Positions 9,174 through 16,249 of a stretch of DNA of 43,195 nt are shown in pieces. A program made the position numbers and the translations under genes. Each line of letters begins with the position of its first letter. The stretch's first letter is position 1. Source of the DNA: SAR202 cluster bacterium (GTDB lineage Bacteria; Chloroflexota; Dehalococcoidia; Lucifugimonadales; UBA3495); the NCBI GenBank assembly GCA_016872385.1, contig VGZV01000022.1:1-43195 (forward strand), read 5' to 3'. Below the pieces are notes generated by a model. That model was not told the origin of the DNA, made no database searches, and was given only the letters and a program-made list of their open reading frames with translations.

Positions 9174-9572
9174 CTACCCCAGCTCCACCAGCGAGTCGCC
9201 GCCTTTGACGTTATCCAAAGGCTGCACCAGCACCGCCTTGACCACGCCAGGGCGGGCAGCCCGCAGGCTTTGTTCCATCTTCATGGCCTCAACCACACAC
9301 AACTCATCCCCCGCCGCAACCTGGTCGCCGGGGCGCACCCGAATTGCCATCACCCTCCCCGGCATGGGAGCGCGCACCAGGTTGCCGGACTGGCCTGGGG
9401 GCGTGACCTGGCTGGGCGGCGGCGCGGGCGGCGCAGCAGGGGCGGCGGGCGGCACTTCCACTACATAGGTCTCCCCATCCACGGTACAGGTAACGGCGGG
9501 GCCGCCTGAGTCCTCCACCGTTACGGTGTACCGGCGGCCCGCCACTTGCACTCGCACAGTAACGACGGCCAT
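9174..9572 (-). CDS. Biotin carboxyl carrier domain protein
   Basis: The 132-residue product has an N-terminal strand-rich part, an Ala/Pro-rich hinge around residues 42-60, and a C-terminal biotinyl domain with P-M-P-G-R-V then V-V-E-A-M-K-M-E, where the Lys of A-M-K-M carries biotin. This is the domain order of carrier subunits of acyl-CoA carboxylases or decarboxylases (propionyl-CoA/methylmalonyl-CoA or oxaloacetate type). No biotin carboxylase or carboxyltransferase gene lies in the window, so the carrier must serve subunits encoded elsewhere. Its ATG overlaps the TGA of the preceding 58-residue gene by one base (TGATG), so the two are likely translated together. Start and stop are clear. 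Confidence 0.9.
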   Translation of the reverse strand: MAVVTVRVQVAGRRYTVTVEDSGGPAVTCTVDGETYVVEVPPAAPAAPPAPPPSQVTPPGQSGNLVRAPMPGRVMAIRVRPGDQVAAGDELCVVEAMKMEQSLRAARPGVVKAVLVQPLDNVKGGDSLVELG

Positions 9573-9748
9573 CAGGCTTTTCTCAAGCGGCGGGCCTGGT
9601 GCTGCTCCTGCCGCCCCTGCAGCCGCCAGGGCGAGGCGGTCTGGCCCGGTTGTTGGCCGATGGAGGTCATCCGTTGAGCAGCCACCACCGCCGCTGCTAT
9701 GGCGGCGGCCAGTTGCCGACGGGCCTTTTCTGCCTCCAGGTCAGGCAT
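9572..9748 (-). CDS. 58-residue carboxylase small-subunit-like protein
   Basis: This short frame starts at ATG 9748, inside the end of recO (the ATGCCTGA overlap contains the recO stop), and ends at a TGA sharing a base with the biotin carrier start. The product begins M-P-D-L-E-A-E-K-A-R-R-Q-L-A-A-A-I-A-A-A-V-V-A-A and contains S-P-W-R-L-Q-G-R followed by a basic tail. A short helix with repeated Ala/Ile followed by S-x-W-R-x-x-G-R is the pattern of the small epsilon-type subunits of acyl-CoA carboxylases and of the C-terminus of membrane decarboxylase gamma-like subunits. The assignment is tentative, but tight coupling to the biotin carrier supports it. It is too short for many gene finders and easily missed. 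Confidence 0.6.
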   Translation of the reverse strand: MPDLEAEKARRQLAAAIAAAVVAAQRMTSIGQQPGQTASPWRLQGRQEQHQARRLRKA

Positions 9749-10538
9749 GGGCGGCGGACTCCGTTGCCGGTTCGGCCGGCGTGGTGCGGCGCAGGTGGTC
9801 CAGAAAGGCGCTGGAGCGCACCTGCTGGTCCAGCCAATGCTCCACCGAGGCCGTGAGGGTGGCCTTTAGCTCCTGGGCCAACTGGTGGTCAATGGTCAGG
9901 GATGGGATTTCAGCCAGGCGCTGGCGGTGCAGCAACCGCAGCACTTTAAGGGTCCGCACCGACAGGGGCCGCAGGTGCGCTCCTAACGGCGCGCACTGGC
10001 TGCACAGAGTCCCGCCGCCGTTGGGGGTAAAGCGATGGTCCCCTGGAACCAGCGGCTTCCGGCATTCCACGCACTGGTACAGTTCTGGCAGCAGCCCGGA
10101 GGTTTCGAGCAACCGGAGTTCAAAGTAGCGCAAGGGCAGGTCCGACTCCGGCGAACGGCCTATCCCGGCCAGCACTTCCAGCGCGAGAGAATACAGCTCC
10201 GGGTTGGGGCTGGCCTCGGAGCCAAAACCGTCCAGGAGTTCCGCCACGTAAAGTCCGCGGGAAAGGGCAGGGAGCGCGTTTCTCAACGCGGGGAAGCTGT
10301 CTGCTACCTGGGCTTGGGCAACCTGGTCCAGGGTGCGGCCGCGGGTCAGCGATAGGTTCACCAGGGTTAATGGCTCCAGGTGGCCCACCAGGCGGCTGGA
10401 CACTTTGCGGGCGGCCCTGGCGGTAGCTCGCACCTTGCCTGACTCACGGGTATAGCAAACCACCAGCAAATCGGCTTCGCCCAGAGGGTGGTTTTTCAGC
10501 ACCAGAGCCTCGGTGCGGTAGGTCTTGAGCACAGGCAC
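9741..10538 (-). CDS. recO: DNA repair protein RecO
   Basis: The 265-residue protein has the RecO layout: N-terminal OB fold beginning Y-R-T-E-A-L-V-L-K-N-H-P-L-G-E-A-D-L-L-V, then a helical domain (Y-V-A-E-L-L-D-G-F) and a zinc site with CVEC (about residue 156) and CSQC about 22 residues later. RecO loads RecA on SSB-covered gaps together with RecR. The start codon is GTG, two bases after the recR stop, so recR-recO is one transcription and translation unit, which fits their joint function. The end overlaps the next small gene by eight bases. Confidence 0.95.
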   Translation of the reverse strand: MPVLKTYRTEALVLKNHPLGEADLLVVCYTRESGKVRATARAARKVSSRLVGHLEPLTLVNLSLTRGRTLDQVAQAQVADSFPALRNALPALSRGLYVAELLDGFGSEASPNPELYSLALEVLAGIGRSPESDLPLRYFELRLLETSGLLPELYQCVECRKPLVPGDHRFTPNGGGTLCSQCAPLGAHLRPLSVRTLKVLRLLHRQRLAEIPSLTIDHQLAQELKATLTASVEHWLDQQVRSSAFLDHLRRTTPAEPATESAAHA

Positions 10539-10540
10539 GG

Positions 10541-11155
10541 CTAGATTTCCTGGCGGCCCTGAAAGGCCCGGCTCAGGGTAAGCTCATCGGCGTATTCCAG
10601 AGAGCCACCTACTGGCAAGCCCCAAGCCAGGTGGCTCACCTTGACAGCGCGGCCCGCCAAGTGGCGGCGGATATACATGGCGGTGGCCTCCCCTTCCAGG
10701 GTGGCGTTGGTGGCGATGATTAGCTCCTTTACCTGGCCGCCTTCCAGCCTGGTTAACAGCTCCTTCAGCTTGAGTTGTTCCGGCCCCACGCCGTTCAGGG
10801 GCGAGATTACCCCGTGGAGCACGTGGTACAGTCCACGGTAGCAGTGGGTGCGCTCCAGGGCCAGTACGTCCAGGGGGTCTTCCACCACGCAAATCTGTTC
10901 CTGGTTGCGGCGGGAGTCGGCGCAGATGGGGCAGATGCTGGCATCGGCCAGGTTCTGGCACCGCTGGCAAAACCCCACCGACTGCTTGACATCGGTGATG
11001 GCCTCGGCCAGGGCCAGGGCCTCCTCGGCGGGCAGACGGATGATGTGGTAGGCCAGGCGCTGGGCGCTCTTGGGGCCGATGCCCGGCAGCTTGTTCAGCT
11101 CGTCAATCAGCCGAGACAGGGAGGGCGAAGTGGATGGGAGGTGTTCCAGGTTCAT
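10541..11155 (-). CDS. recR: Recombination mediator protein RecR
   Basis: The 204-residue protein has the complete RecR order: helix-hairpin-helix L-P-G-I-G-P-K-S-A-Q-R-L-A, a four-cysteine zinc site (CQRC ... CPIC), a Toprim domain with I-C-V-V-E-D-P-L-D-V, and the C-terminal Walker-B-like Y-A-D-E-L-T-L motif. Length equals that of characterised RecR (about 200). Its ATG overlaps the stop of the PIN nuclease gene by four bases (ATGA), so translation is coupled to that gene. This differs from the usual direct ebfC-recR adjacency. Confidence 0.97.
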   Translation of the reverse strand: MNLEHLPSTSPSLSRLIDELNKLPGIGPKSAQRLAYHIIRLPAEEALALAEAITDVKQSVGFCQRCQNLADASICPICADSRRNQEQICVVEDPLDVLALERTHCYRGLYHVLHGVISPLNGVGPEQLKLKELLTRLEGGQVKELIIATNATLEGEATAMYIRRHLAGRAVKVSHLAWGLPVGGSLEYADELTLSRAFQGRQEI

Positions 11156-11565
11156 ATGGATGCCTGAGGAAACTTTTGGAGGATTTCCTTATCAAAAGTT
11201 TTGAGGGGCACGTTGAGTTCCTGCGCCAATGCAACCATAACCGAATCAGCGCCTCTCAATCCGTGTTGCTGGGCGACGTGGGAGGAATTGCTCATGCGAT
11301 CCCTATCGAGTGGATAGAGTTCTATCTTACCTTCCTTCTCCCAGTCACGGAGGCTCATTTTTGTTCCGACTAGCAAGGCCTGCCAACCCGCTGGCGCTCG
11401 GCGGCTAATTGCAGCAACCATCTCCACCACCGCCAGCATCGGCAGGTGGAACACGTAGTCGCCATTTTCCAGGCCATTGATGTATGGTCGGGCCTGCTGA
11501 TGCAGGACGTCTTCCTGCAGCAACGAACTCACCAGAATGCTAGAGTCCACTACTACGTGTTCCAT
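11152..11565 (-). CDS. PIN domain nuclease (VapC-like)
   Basis: The 137-residue product shows the four acidic positions of PIN domains: V-V-V-D-S-S (residue 7), A-V-V-E-M-V, G-A-D-S-V-M-V-A-L-A and L-K-T-F-D-K-E-I. PIN proteins of this size are usually VapC toxins that cleave tRNA or rRNA. I chose ATG 11565 because the beta-strand carrying the first Asp begins there; the longer frame adds 18 basic residues that overlap the upstream gene in another frame. From this start it overlaps the TPR gene by 13 bases and recR by 4, so it sits inside a coupled operon. No classical small VapB is present; the partner is probably the preceding TPR protein (inference). Confidence 0.85.
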   Translation of the reverse strand: MEHVVVDSSILVSSLLQEDVLHQQARPYINGLENGDYVFHLPMLAVVEMVAAISRRAPAGWQALLVGTKMSLRDWEKEGKIELYPLDRDRMSNSSHVAQQHGLRGADSVMVALAQELNVPLKTFDKEILQKFPQASI

Positions 11566-12461
11566 TTCCGGTCCCTTTGCTCGCGAATGGCGTCCGCGGC
11601 GGACACCCCTTTGGGCCACACCTTGCTTATCTCCTGGCTCAAAGCACGCCAGCGGTCAAAGGGGTCTTTAATGGACAGGAGGCGGACGGCAAGTTCCAGT
11701 TCTGTCAGGGCGTCCTGAAGTAGCTGACTCGCCTGCTCGACCAATTCATCAGGCAATACTTGGCCCTTCGCCACGTAATTTCTGGCAAGGGCTTCAGGCA
11801 ATTTTTTGGCAAAATGTACCATCACATCTTTGGGAAAGGGGAGGGTCGCACACGAGTCTTCCGACTGATTCCCCTTAGCTTTATCAAGGACGTTGAGATA
11901 CTCCTTCACACCCCCTTCCAGTTCTGAAGCGTTCTGGTTGAGAATACCATCAAGGCCCTTGACTAGAGCGGCCATGCTCCACACCCAGAACAGAACTCGC
12001 AGGAATTCGCTCCGTTTTTCTACCCCCAAGTTGTTCGGGTGCTCATAAGCTAGCTGAAAGGATCGTGAAGCCTCATTAAATCGGTGTAACTGGAGCAAGA
12101 TTACTGCTTTCAAAAGTCTAGCAAGAGGATACCCACCATATCTAAGTGCTGCATCGCAAGACTTGATGCCTTCCTCATATTGTTCCTCTTGATAAAGTAA
12201 ACTGGCCTCCAGCAGCAACAGGGGTTGCTTCTCTTGGAGCGGCAGGTGAGGCGCACTCTTTAAGAACGATTGCAGTTCTTGAATCGTTACCGAGCCTTCG
12301 CCAATTCTCTTGAACAAGGCGGGTGGTACTGCGCCCTGTCCTCGTCGCTGAACCGGCATAGCGATGCTTTTTAACCGGTTCCAGACTTCTTCTTTAGCGA
12401 GGAAGACGGCCATCCAGGTTTCCTGAATAGCTGGTCGCAATATGACTGATGTCGGCGTCAT
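11553..12461 (-). CDS. TPR-like protein with VapB-like C-terminal tail
   Basis: I do not recognise the 302-residue protein as a named family. Residues about 75-145 are helical and TPR-like: L-L-L-E-A-S-L-L-Y-Q-E-E-Q-Y-E-E-G-I-K-S-C-D-A-A-L-R-Y, with further A-x-x-x-F-x-x-A spacing after it. The last 40 residues (D-P-F-D-R-W-R-A-L-S-Q-E-I then W-P-K-G-V-S-A-A-D-A-I-R-E-Q-R) resemble the C-terminal toxin-wrapping segment seen on some PIN-partner antitoxins. It directly precedes and overlaps the PIN gene. Base composition is clearly more AT-rich than dnaX or recR on either side, suggesting later insertion. The likely role is partner or inhibitor of the PIN nuclease, by inference only. Confidence 0.6.
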   Translation of the reverse strand: MTPTSVILRPAIQETWMAVFLAKEEVWNRLKSIAMPVQRRGQGAVPPALFKRIGEGSVTIQELQSFLKSAPHLPLQEKQPLLLLEASLLYQEEQYEEGIKSCDAALRYGGYPLARLLKAVILLQLHRFNEASRSFQLAYEHPNNLGVEKRSEFLRVLFWVWSMAALVKGLDGILNQNASELEGGVKEYLNVLDKAKGNQSEDSCATLPFPKDVMVHFAKKLPEALARNYVAKGQVLPDELVEQASQLLQDALTELELAVRLLSIKDPFDRWRALSQEISKVWPKGVSAADAIREQRDRKWNT

Positions 12462-12493
12462 GGTGTGGGAACCCCTTGACCCTCCCCGCCCCT

Positions 12494-12793
12494 TTACCCC
12501 AGCCCCGGTATGTTCATGCCGCCCGTGACGGCGCTCATCTTTTTGGCGGTCAGCTCCTGGGTCTTGGCAAAGGCGTCGTTGACCGCCGCCAGCACCAGGT
12601 CTTGCAGCAACTCCCGGTCCTCCACTGCCTCAGGCTCAATGGTCACTTTCTCCACCACTTGCTTGCCGGTCATCACCACTTTCACCACGCCGCCGCCCGC
12701 GCTGCCCTCCACGGTGAGGGCCTCCAACTCTTGCTGGATTTTCTGGAGCTGCTGTTGGAGTTTCTGGGCCTGGCGAATCATGTTTCGGTTCAT
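12494..12793 (-). CDS. ebfC: YbaB/EbfC nucleoid-associated protein
   Basis: The 99-residue protein has the typical N-terminal coiled helix (I-R-Q-A-Q-K-L-Q-Q-Q-L-Q-K-I-Q-Q-E-L), the G-G-G-V-V-K-V-V-M-T-G strand region and V-N-D-A-F-A-K-T-Q-E near the end, all standard for EbfC, a dimeric DNA-binding protein. Its ATG overlaps the dnaX stop by four bases. The dnaX-ebfC pairing is conserved widely in bacteria. recR, normally next, is displaced by the TPR/PIN pair. Confidence 0.95.
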   Translation of the reverse strand: MNRNMIRQAQKLQQQLQKIQQELEALTVEGSAGGGVVKVVMTGKQVVEKVTIEPEAVEDRELLQDLVLAAVNDAFAKTQELTAKKMSAVTGGMNIPGLG

Positions 12794-14502
12794 TCTGCTA
12801 CCTCCCGGACAATTCTGGCGCCCATCCCCTGGGCGGCGCGCACCAACGAACTTTGCTGGGCCTGGCGGCTGGTCACGCCGGATGGTTGGCCGCTGGCCAG
12901 GGTGAGCTTGAAATTATAGTTCTTGCCAAAGGACTTGGCCACGGCATCAGACAGAAGCTGGCGGCCTTTGGGATCGTCCAGTTCCTCCTGCATTCGCTCC
13001 ATGTTGGACTGGTGGGTAAAGGGCAGCACTAGAGTATCGCCATCCACGCTCACCTCAGAACTGCGGCAGTTGCGCAGCAGCGGCCCCAACACGTACTTCT
13101 TGCCCCGGTCCCGGTCCAGGGACTTGACTACCGCCAGCCAGCGAGAAGCCATGTCCTGGTCTCCCGCCGGGACGGCAGGTGATGCCACCGGGGCGGCGGG
13201 ACGGAACGTGGGCGCTGGGGGACCGCTGGAGCGGCCGGGAATGGACGGGCTGGGAGCCGCACCCCTTGGCTGAGGAGTGGGATTGGTCGCCGGGACTGCC
13301 GCAGGTGTACGGCTGCCTGCCGCTGGCATGGACGCTGGCGCCGTGCTCCGGCGCGGCGGCGCGGCGGGCGGAGCAGCCCTCCCAGAAGTTGGAGGGACTG
13401 AACCGGTAGACGCTGCTTCCGCCGGACTGCTGGCGGTGCATATTTCCACCACCGCCAGTTCCAGAGGCAGCGTCGAGGGTGCATCGTGGCGCATATTCAC
13501 GTCGCCCCACACTTTCAGGGCATTGATGATACGCCAGGGTGGGAGTTGTTCAATCACCTGTTTGACCTGGGCGATGACGTGCTCCGGCAAGTCCAGGGCC
13601 TGTCCTGGCCCCCACTTCAGCAGCATGGCAGCCCGCAGCAGTTCCAGCGCCTGGCGGTGCAGCTGGCGCAGGTCGGTGCCGTCCCAAGCGGCCTGGTTAA
13701 TTACTTCCAAGCTGGCGGCGGTATTCCCCATGAGCAGGTATTTCATCAGGTCCAGCCAGCGGTCGCCGTGGCCCAGCCCCAGCAGCTCCTCCACCTGGGG
13801 CAAGCCCACACCCTCGCTGAAGGACACCACCAATTGCTCCAGCAGGTTCTCCGCATCGCGCAGGCTGCCGTTGGCCTGGCGGGCCACCAGACGCAAGGCC
13901 TCCGGCGTCACCGCCACGCCCTCGCTCTGGGCAATGTGGGACAGGCGCTGGAAGATGAGGTCTGGGGGCAGCTTGCGAAAGTCCAGCCGCTGGCACCGGG
14001 AGACCACCGTGGGCAGAATATTGTGCGCTTCCGTGGTGCAAAGGATGAAAATGACGTGGGCGGGCGGCTCTTCCAGGGTCTTGAGAAAGGCGTTGGAGGC
14101 GGGGCCAGTGAGCATGTGGGCTTCGTCTATGATATAGACCTTGCGGCGGCCCTGGACTGGAGCAAAATTGACCTTGTCCCGGATGTCCCGGATTTCGTCA
14201 ATGCCCCGGTTGCTGGCGGCGTCCAGCTCAATAATGTCCAGGCAGCGGCCCTCATTTACCGACTGGCATAGGGCACAGGCGTTGCAGGGGTCGCCGCCCT
14301 TCGGGTCCAGGCAGTTCACTGCCTTGGCAAGGACACGGGCAGTGGTGGTCTTGCCGGTGCCCCGGGGTCCGCAAAACAGGTAGGAGTGGGCAACCCGTCC
14401 CTGTTTAATGGCCTGGCGCAGGGTCGTCGCCACATGCTCCTGACCTGCCAGGTCGCTGAAAGTGCCGGGCCGCCACTTGCGGTAATAGACCTGAGAGGTC
14501 AT
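12790..14502 (-). CDS. dnaX: DNA polymerase III subunit gamma/tau
   Basis: The 570-residue clamp-loader ATPase has Walker A G-P-R-G-T-G-K-T-T-T-A-R-V-L-A-K, a zinc site CLDP...CNACALC, D-E-A-H-M-L (Walker B), L-E-E-P-P-A-H-V-I-F-I-L-C-T-T and the S-R-C-Q-R sensor. After the AAA+ domain, residues about 355-450 form a Pro/Ala/Ser-rich linker, followed by a tau-type C-terminal domain that would contact the polymerase core. I saw no obvious slippery A-run that would give a separate gamma form. Its start overlaps ybeY (ATGA) and its end overlaps ebfC. Confidence 0.97.
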   Translation of the reverse strand: MTSQVYYRKWRPGTFSDLAGQEHVATTLRQAIKQGRVAHSYLFCGPRGTGKTTTARVLAKAVNCLDPKGGDPCNACALCQSVNEGRCLDIIELDAASNRGIDEIRDIRDKVNFAPVQGRRKVYIIDEAHMLTGPASNAFLKTLEEPPAHVIFILCTTEAHNILPTVVSRCQRLDFRKLPPDLIFQRLSHIAQSEGVAVTPEALRLVARQANGSLRDAENLLEQLVVSFSEGVGLPQVEELLGLGHGDRWLDLMKYLLMGNTAASLEVINQAAWDGTDLRQLHRQALELLRAAMLLKWGPGQALDLPEHVIAQVKQVIEQLPPWRIINALKVWGDVNMRHDAPSTLPLELAVVEICTASSPAEAASTGSVPPTSGRAAPPAAPPRRSTAPASMPAAGSRTPAAVPATNPTPQPRGAAPSPSIPGRSSGPPAPTFRPAAPVASPAVPAGDQDMASRWLAVVKSLDRDRGKKYVLGPLLRNCRSSEVSVDGDTLVLPFTHQSNMERMQEELDDPKGRQLLSDAVAKSFGKNYNFKLTLASGQPSGVTSRQAQQSSLVRAAQGMGARIVREVAE

Positions 14503-15086
14503 GGCTTGTCCGTTCCCACGGTGTCAGCAGCAAACACCGCGGCTAGAGCCTGCTGCTCCAGGGCCTGCATCTGGCCCGTTTCCTCCGGCTCCAGGTGGTC
14601 GTGGCCCGCCAGGTGCAGCACCCCGTGAATGATAAGCAGCGCCATTTCCCGCTCCAGGGGCGTGCCGGATTGTTCTGCTTGCCGCCGGGCCTGGGGCAGG
14701 GAGACCACTACTTCACCCAGGGGCGGCGGCTCATCCTCCGGCCACGGGAAAGAGAACGGGTCAGATTCGGCAGGTTTTAGCAACCGGTCCTGGGGAGCTT
14801 CTTCCTCTCCTTCCCAATGTCCGGAGTGGCTGGCGGAAAAAGAAAGCACGTCAGTAGTCTCGTCCAGACCGCGGAACTCCAGGTTCAGCCGCCGCACTGT
14901 AGCGTCGTCCGTCACCAGCAGGCTCACCTGGACTATAGCTTCCGGCGGAATAGCCACCGCCAGCGCCTGCTCCATCACCGCAGTCAGCCACCCTTCGGAC
15001 AGTTCTTGCCCGAAGAGTTCGTCCACGGAGATGTCAATCTGGCGGAATGGCTGGAGTGGCAAGGGCAGACAGCGCTCCTTTGGCAC
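14499..15086 (-). CDS. ybeY: rRNA maturation RNase YbeY
   Basis: The 195-residue product carries the zinc motif H-G-V-L-H-L-A-G-H-D-H-L near residue 155, diagnostic of the single-strand endoribonuclease YbeY, which acts in 16S rRNA 3' end maturation and ribosome quality control. L-N-x-x-F-R-G-L-D-E-T-T-D-V-L-S-F-S is also intact. A family-unusual insert of about 25 acidic/Pro-rich residues follows that block. The GTG at 15086 has no clear ribosome site; AAGGAG lies eight bases inside the frame, so initiation may be slightly downstream (CTG 15068 or TTG 15062). It is the first gene of the replication/repair operon. Confidence 0.95.
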   Translation of the reverse strand: MPKERCLPLPLQPFRQIDISVDELFGQELSEGWLTAVMEQALAVAIPPEAIVQVSLLVTDDATVRRLNLEFRGLDETTDVLSFSASHSGHWEGEEEAPQDRLLKPAESDPFSFPWPEDEPPPLGEVVVSLPQARRQAEQSGTPLEREMALLIIHGVLHLAGHDHLEPEETGQMQALEQQALAAVFAADTVGTDKP

Positions 15087-15183
15087 ACTGTGCGGGGAAG
15101 AGGAAGCTCAAGGCCATGATAGCATGGGCGCAAGAACAGCTTCAAGGAGCAGGTGACGCAGGTATCAAATAGGGCAAAGACTA

Positions 15184-15714
15184 TTATGGCCTTATCGATT
15201 CCGACTCTATCCAAGAATTTGCACTGGCCCTAATTTGCCGGATTGCATCCGCCATCGGGTGTAATTCGAGCGTGTCGCCGAGGATCGAAAACTCCTCTGT
15301 AGTCGGGTCGTAATGCCTTACAAAAATTGTCCCTTGAGGAAGCCCAAAGGCACTCTTGATACCAATATTGAAGTCCGCTATGAAACCTCTACTTGACGAT
15401 GTCAACCCCGAGATCCATTTGTAGAGTTCCTCGTCATAGTGCTCCAACATATTGCGGAGATGGGTATTCTTCAGTGGCGAAGATGGGTTGACACCCAAGA
15501 TATCGCGTATAGTCCTGGGCTGAACATCTTGAGAAAGTTTCTGATTAACTAGTAGCAACCAAATATTGTGACAGTGAGAAAGAAACGAGTGCACGGATGA
15601 AAACACAAGGTCGGTAGAACCCGCCTTGTGGTTGATATTCTCATAAGCTTTTAGCGCAAATGTACACTGAGTAGACACTTCTCTGACTGCCATTTCAGTC
15701 AATAAACTCTTCAT
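15184..15714 (-). CDS. HEPN-like protein of unknown function
   Basis: The 176-residue protein is not a family I can name. Residues 1-60 look all-helical, and L-R-N-M-L-E-H-Y-D-E-E-L-Y-K-W at 86-100 contains R-x4-H, the hallmark of HEPN RNases and of HEPN scaffold proteins. The C-terminal part is strand-rich (G-T-I-F-V-R-H-Y-D). The start ATG is preceded by GAGAGGAAAAG. The gene and its flanks are clearly more AT-rich than the surroundings and it lies beside tRNA-Glu, a common integration context. No nucleotidyltransferase (MNT) partner is visible on either side, so a HEPN/MNT toxin-antitoxin pair is not supported. Confidence 0.6.
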   Translation of the reverse strand: MKSLLTEMAVREVSTQCTFALKAYENINHKAGSTDLVFSSVHSFLSHCHNIWLLLVNQKLSQDVQPRTIRDILGVNPSSPLKNTHLRNMLEHYDEELYKWISGLTSSSRGFIADFNIGIKSAFGLPQGTIFVRHYDPTTEEFSILGDTLELHPMADAIRQIRASANSWIESESIRP

Positions 15715-15904
15715 GCGCTGACTTTTCCTCTCAATACAAAGTCATGAGCGATTAGAAAACCTACTTTAACGGCCTTTCGTGAAGAGTTATGTTCTCGGCC
15801 CCAAGCCCACATTGTTCCTTGCATGGCAGAAAGCCGGTTAGGGGACTTGTACCGTTACAAGAGGCTTTTGAGGAAAGAGGAAATATGAGAACAAAAGGAA
15901 CTGG

Positions 15905-15979
15905 TACCCCGGAGGGGCTTCGATCCCCTGACCTCCACCTTGAAAGGGTGGCGTCCTATCCAGACTAGACGACCGGGGC
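15905..15979 (-). tRNA. tRNA-Glu (anticodon UUC)
   Basis: The minus strand folds as a standard cloverleaf. The acceptor GCCCCGG pairs with CCGGGGT (one G-T pair at the end). The anticodon stem CCACC/GGTGG holds loop CTTTCAA with anticodon TTC. The T-arm AGGGG...CCCCT has loop ATCGAAG. The discriminator is A, and CCA is encoded at 15904-15902. The D-arm begins T-C-G-T-C-T-A-G, usual for tRNA-Glu. Confidence 0.96.
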
Positions 15980-15989
15980 ACGCAAACAC

Positions 15990-16019
15990 ATTCTACTACA
16001 ACCTTTCAGCGGTCAGCAA
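15990..16019 (-). promoter_or_regulatory. Possible tRNA-Glu promoter
   Basis: TAGAAT (15995-15990) lies 11 bases before the mature tRNA 5' end, with TTGCTG 18 bases further upstream on the minus strand. The -10 matches the consensus at 5 of 6 positions; the -35 is weak. Confidence 0.4.
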
Positions 16020-16069
16020 TCAGATGTACTCGTTCACTCAGGACTGATTCATTCTTATCATGGCCGTAG

Positions 16070-16091
16070 GGGCGCACCTACGTGTGCGCCC
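16070..16091. repeat. Short hairpin repeat
   Basis: Perfect eight-base arms GGGCGCAC/GTGCGCCC surround a six-base loop, between tRNA-Glu and ffh. No T-run follows. The style (GTAGGGGCGCAC...) is that of short dispersed palindromes. A search of bases 15985-16240 for the SRP RNA core found none. Confidence 0.55.
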
Positions 16092-16182
16092 TGGGGAGTG
16101 GCATTACCCAGGGTAAGATACACAGGTCTGCCCCCACCCTCGTTGATAATGAAACGACCCTGCTACCTCAGCCTCGGCAAGC

Positions 16183-16211
16183 TTGACCCTCCCTTTGTCG
16201 CCACCTACAAT
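16183..16211 (+). promoter_or_regulatory. ffh promoter
   Basis: TTGACC (16183-16188) and TACAAT (16206-16211) are separated by exactly 17 bases, a near-consensus sigma-70-type promoter. The predicted start point is about 30 bases before the ffh start codon. Confidence 0.7.
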
Positions 16212-16249
16212 TTGATGAATGGGCATTTGCGTCCCGGGAGTTGACATCT

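Noticed and set aside
12790..14502. Programmed frameshift in dnaX
   Set aside because: I saw no A-AAA-AAG-type slippery run with a following stop in the shifted frame; the tau-like form reads through.
15184..15979. Integrated element bounded by copies of the tRNA-Glu 3' end
   Set aside because: No second copy of the tRNA 3' end was found nearby, so attachment sites are not supported.
15985..16240. Possible SRP RNA gene before ffh
   Set aside because: No conserved GGAAGGAAGCAGCC-like core and no long hairpin of the right kind; only a short palindrome is present.
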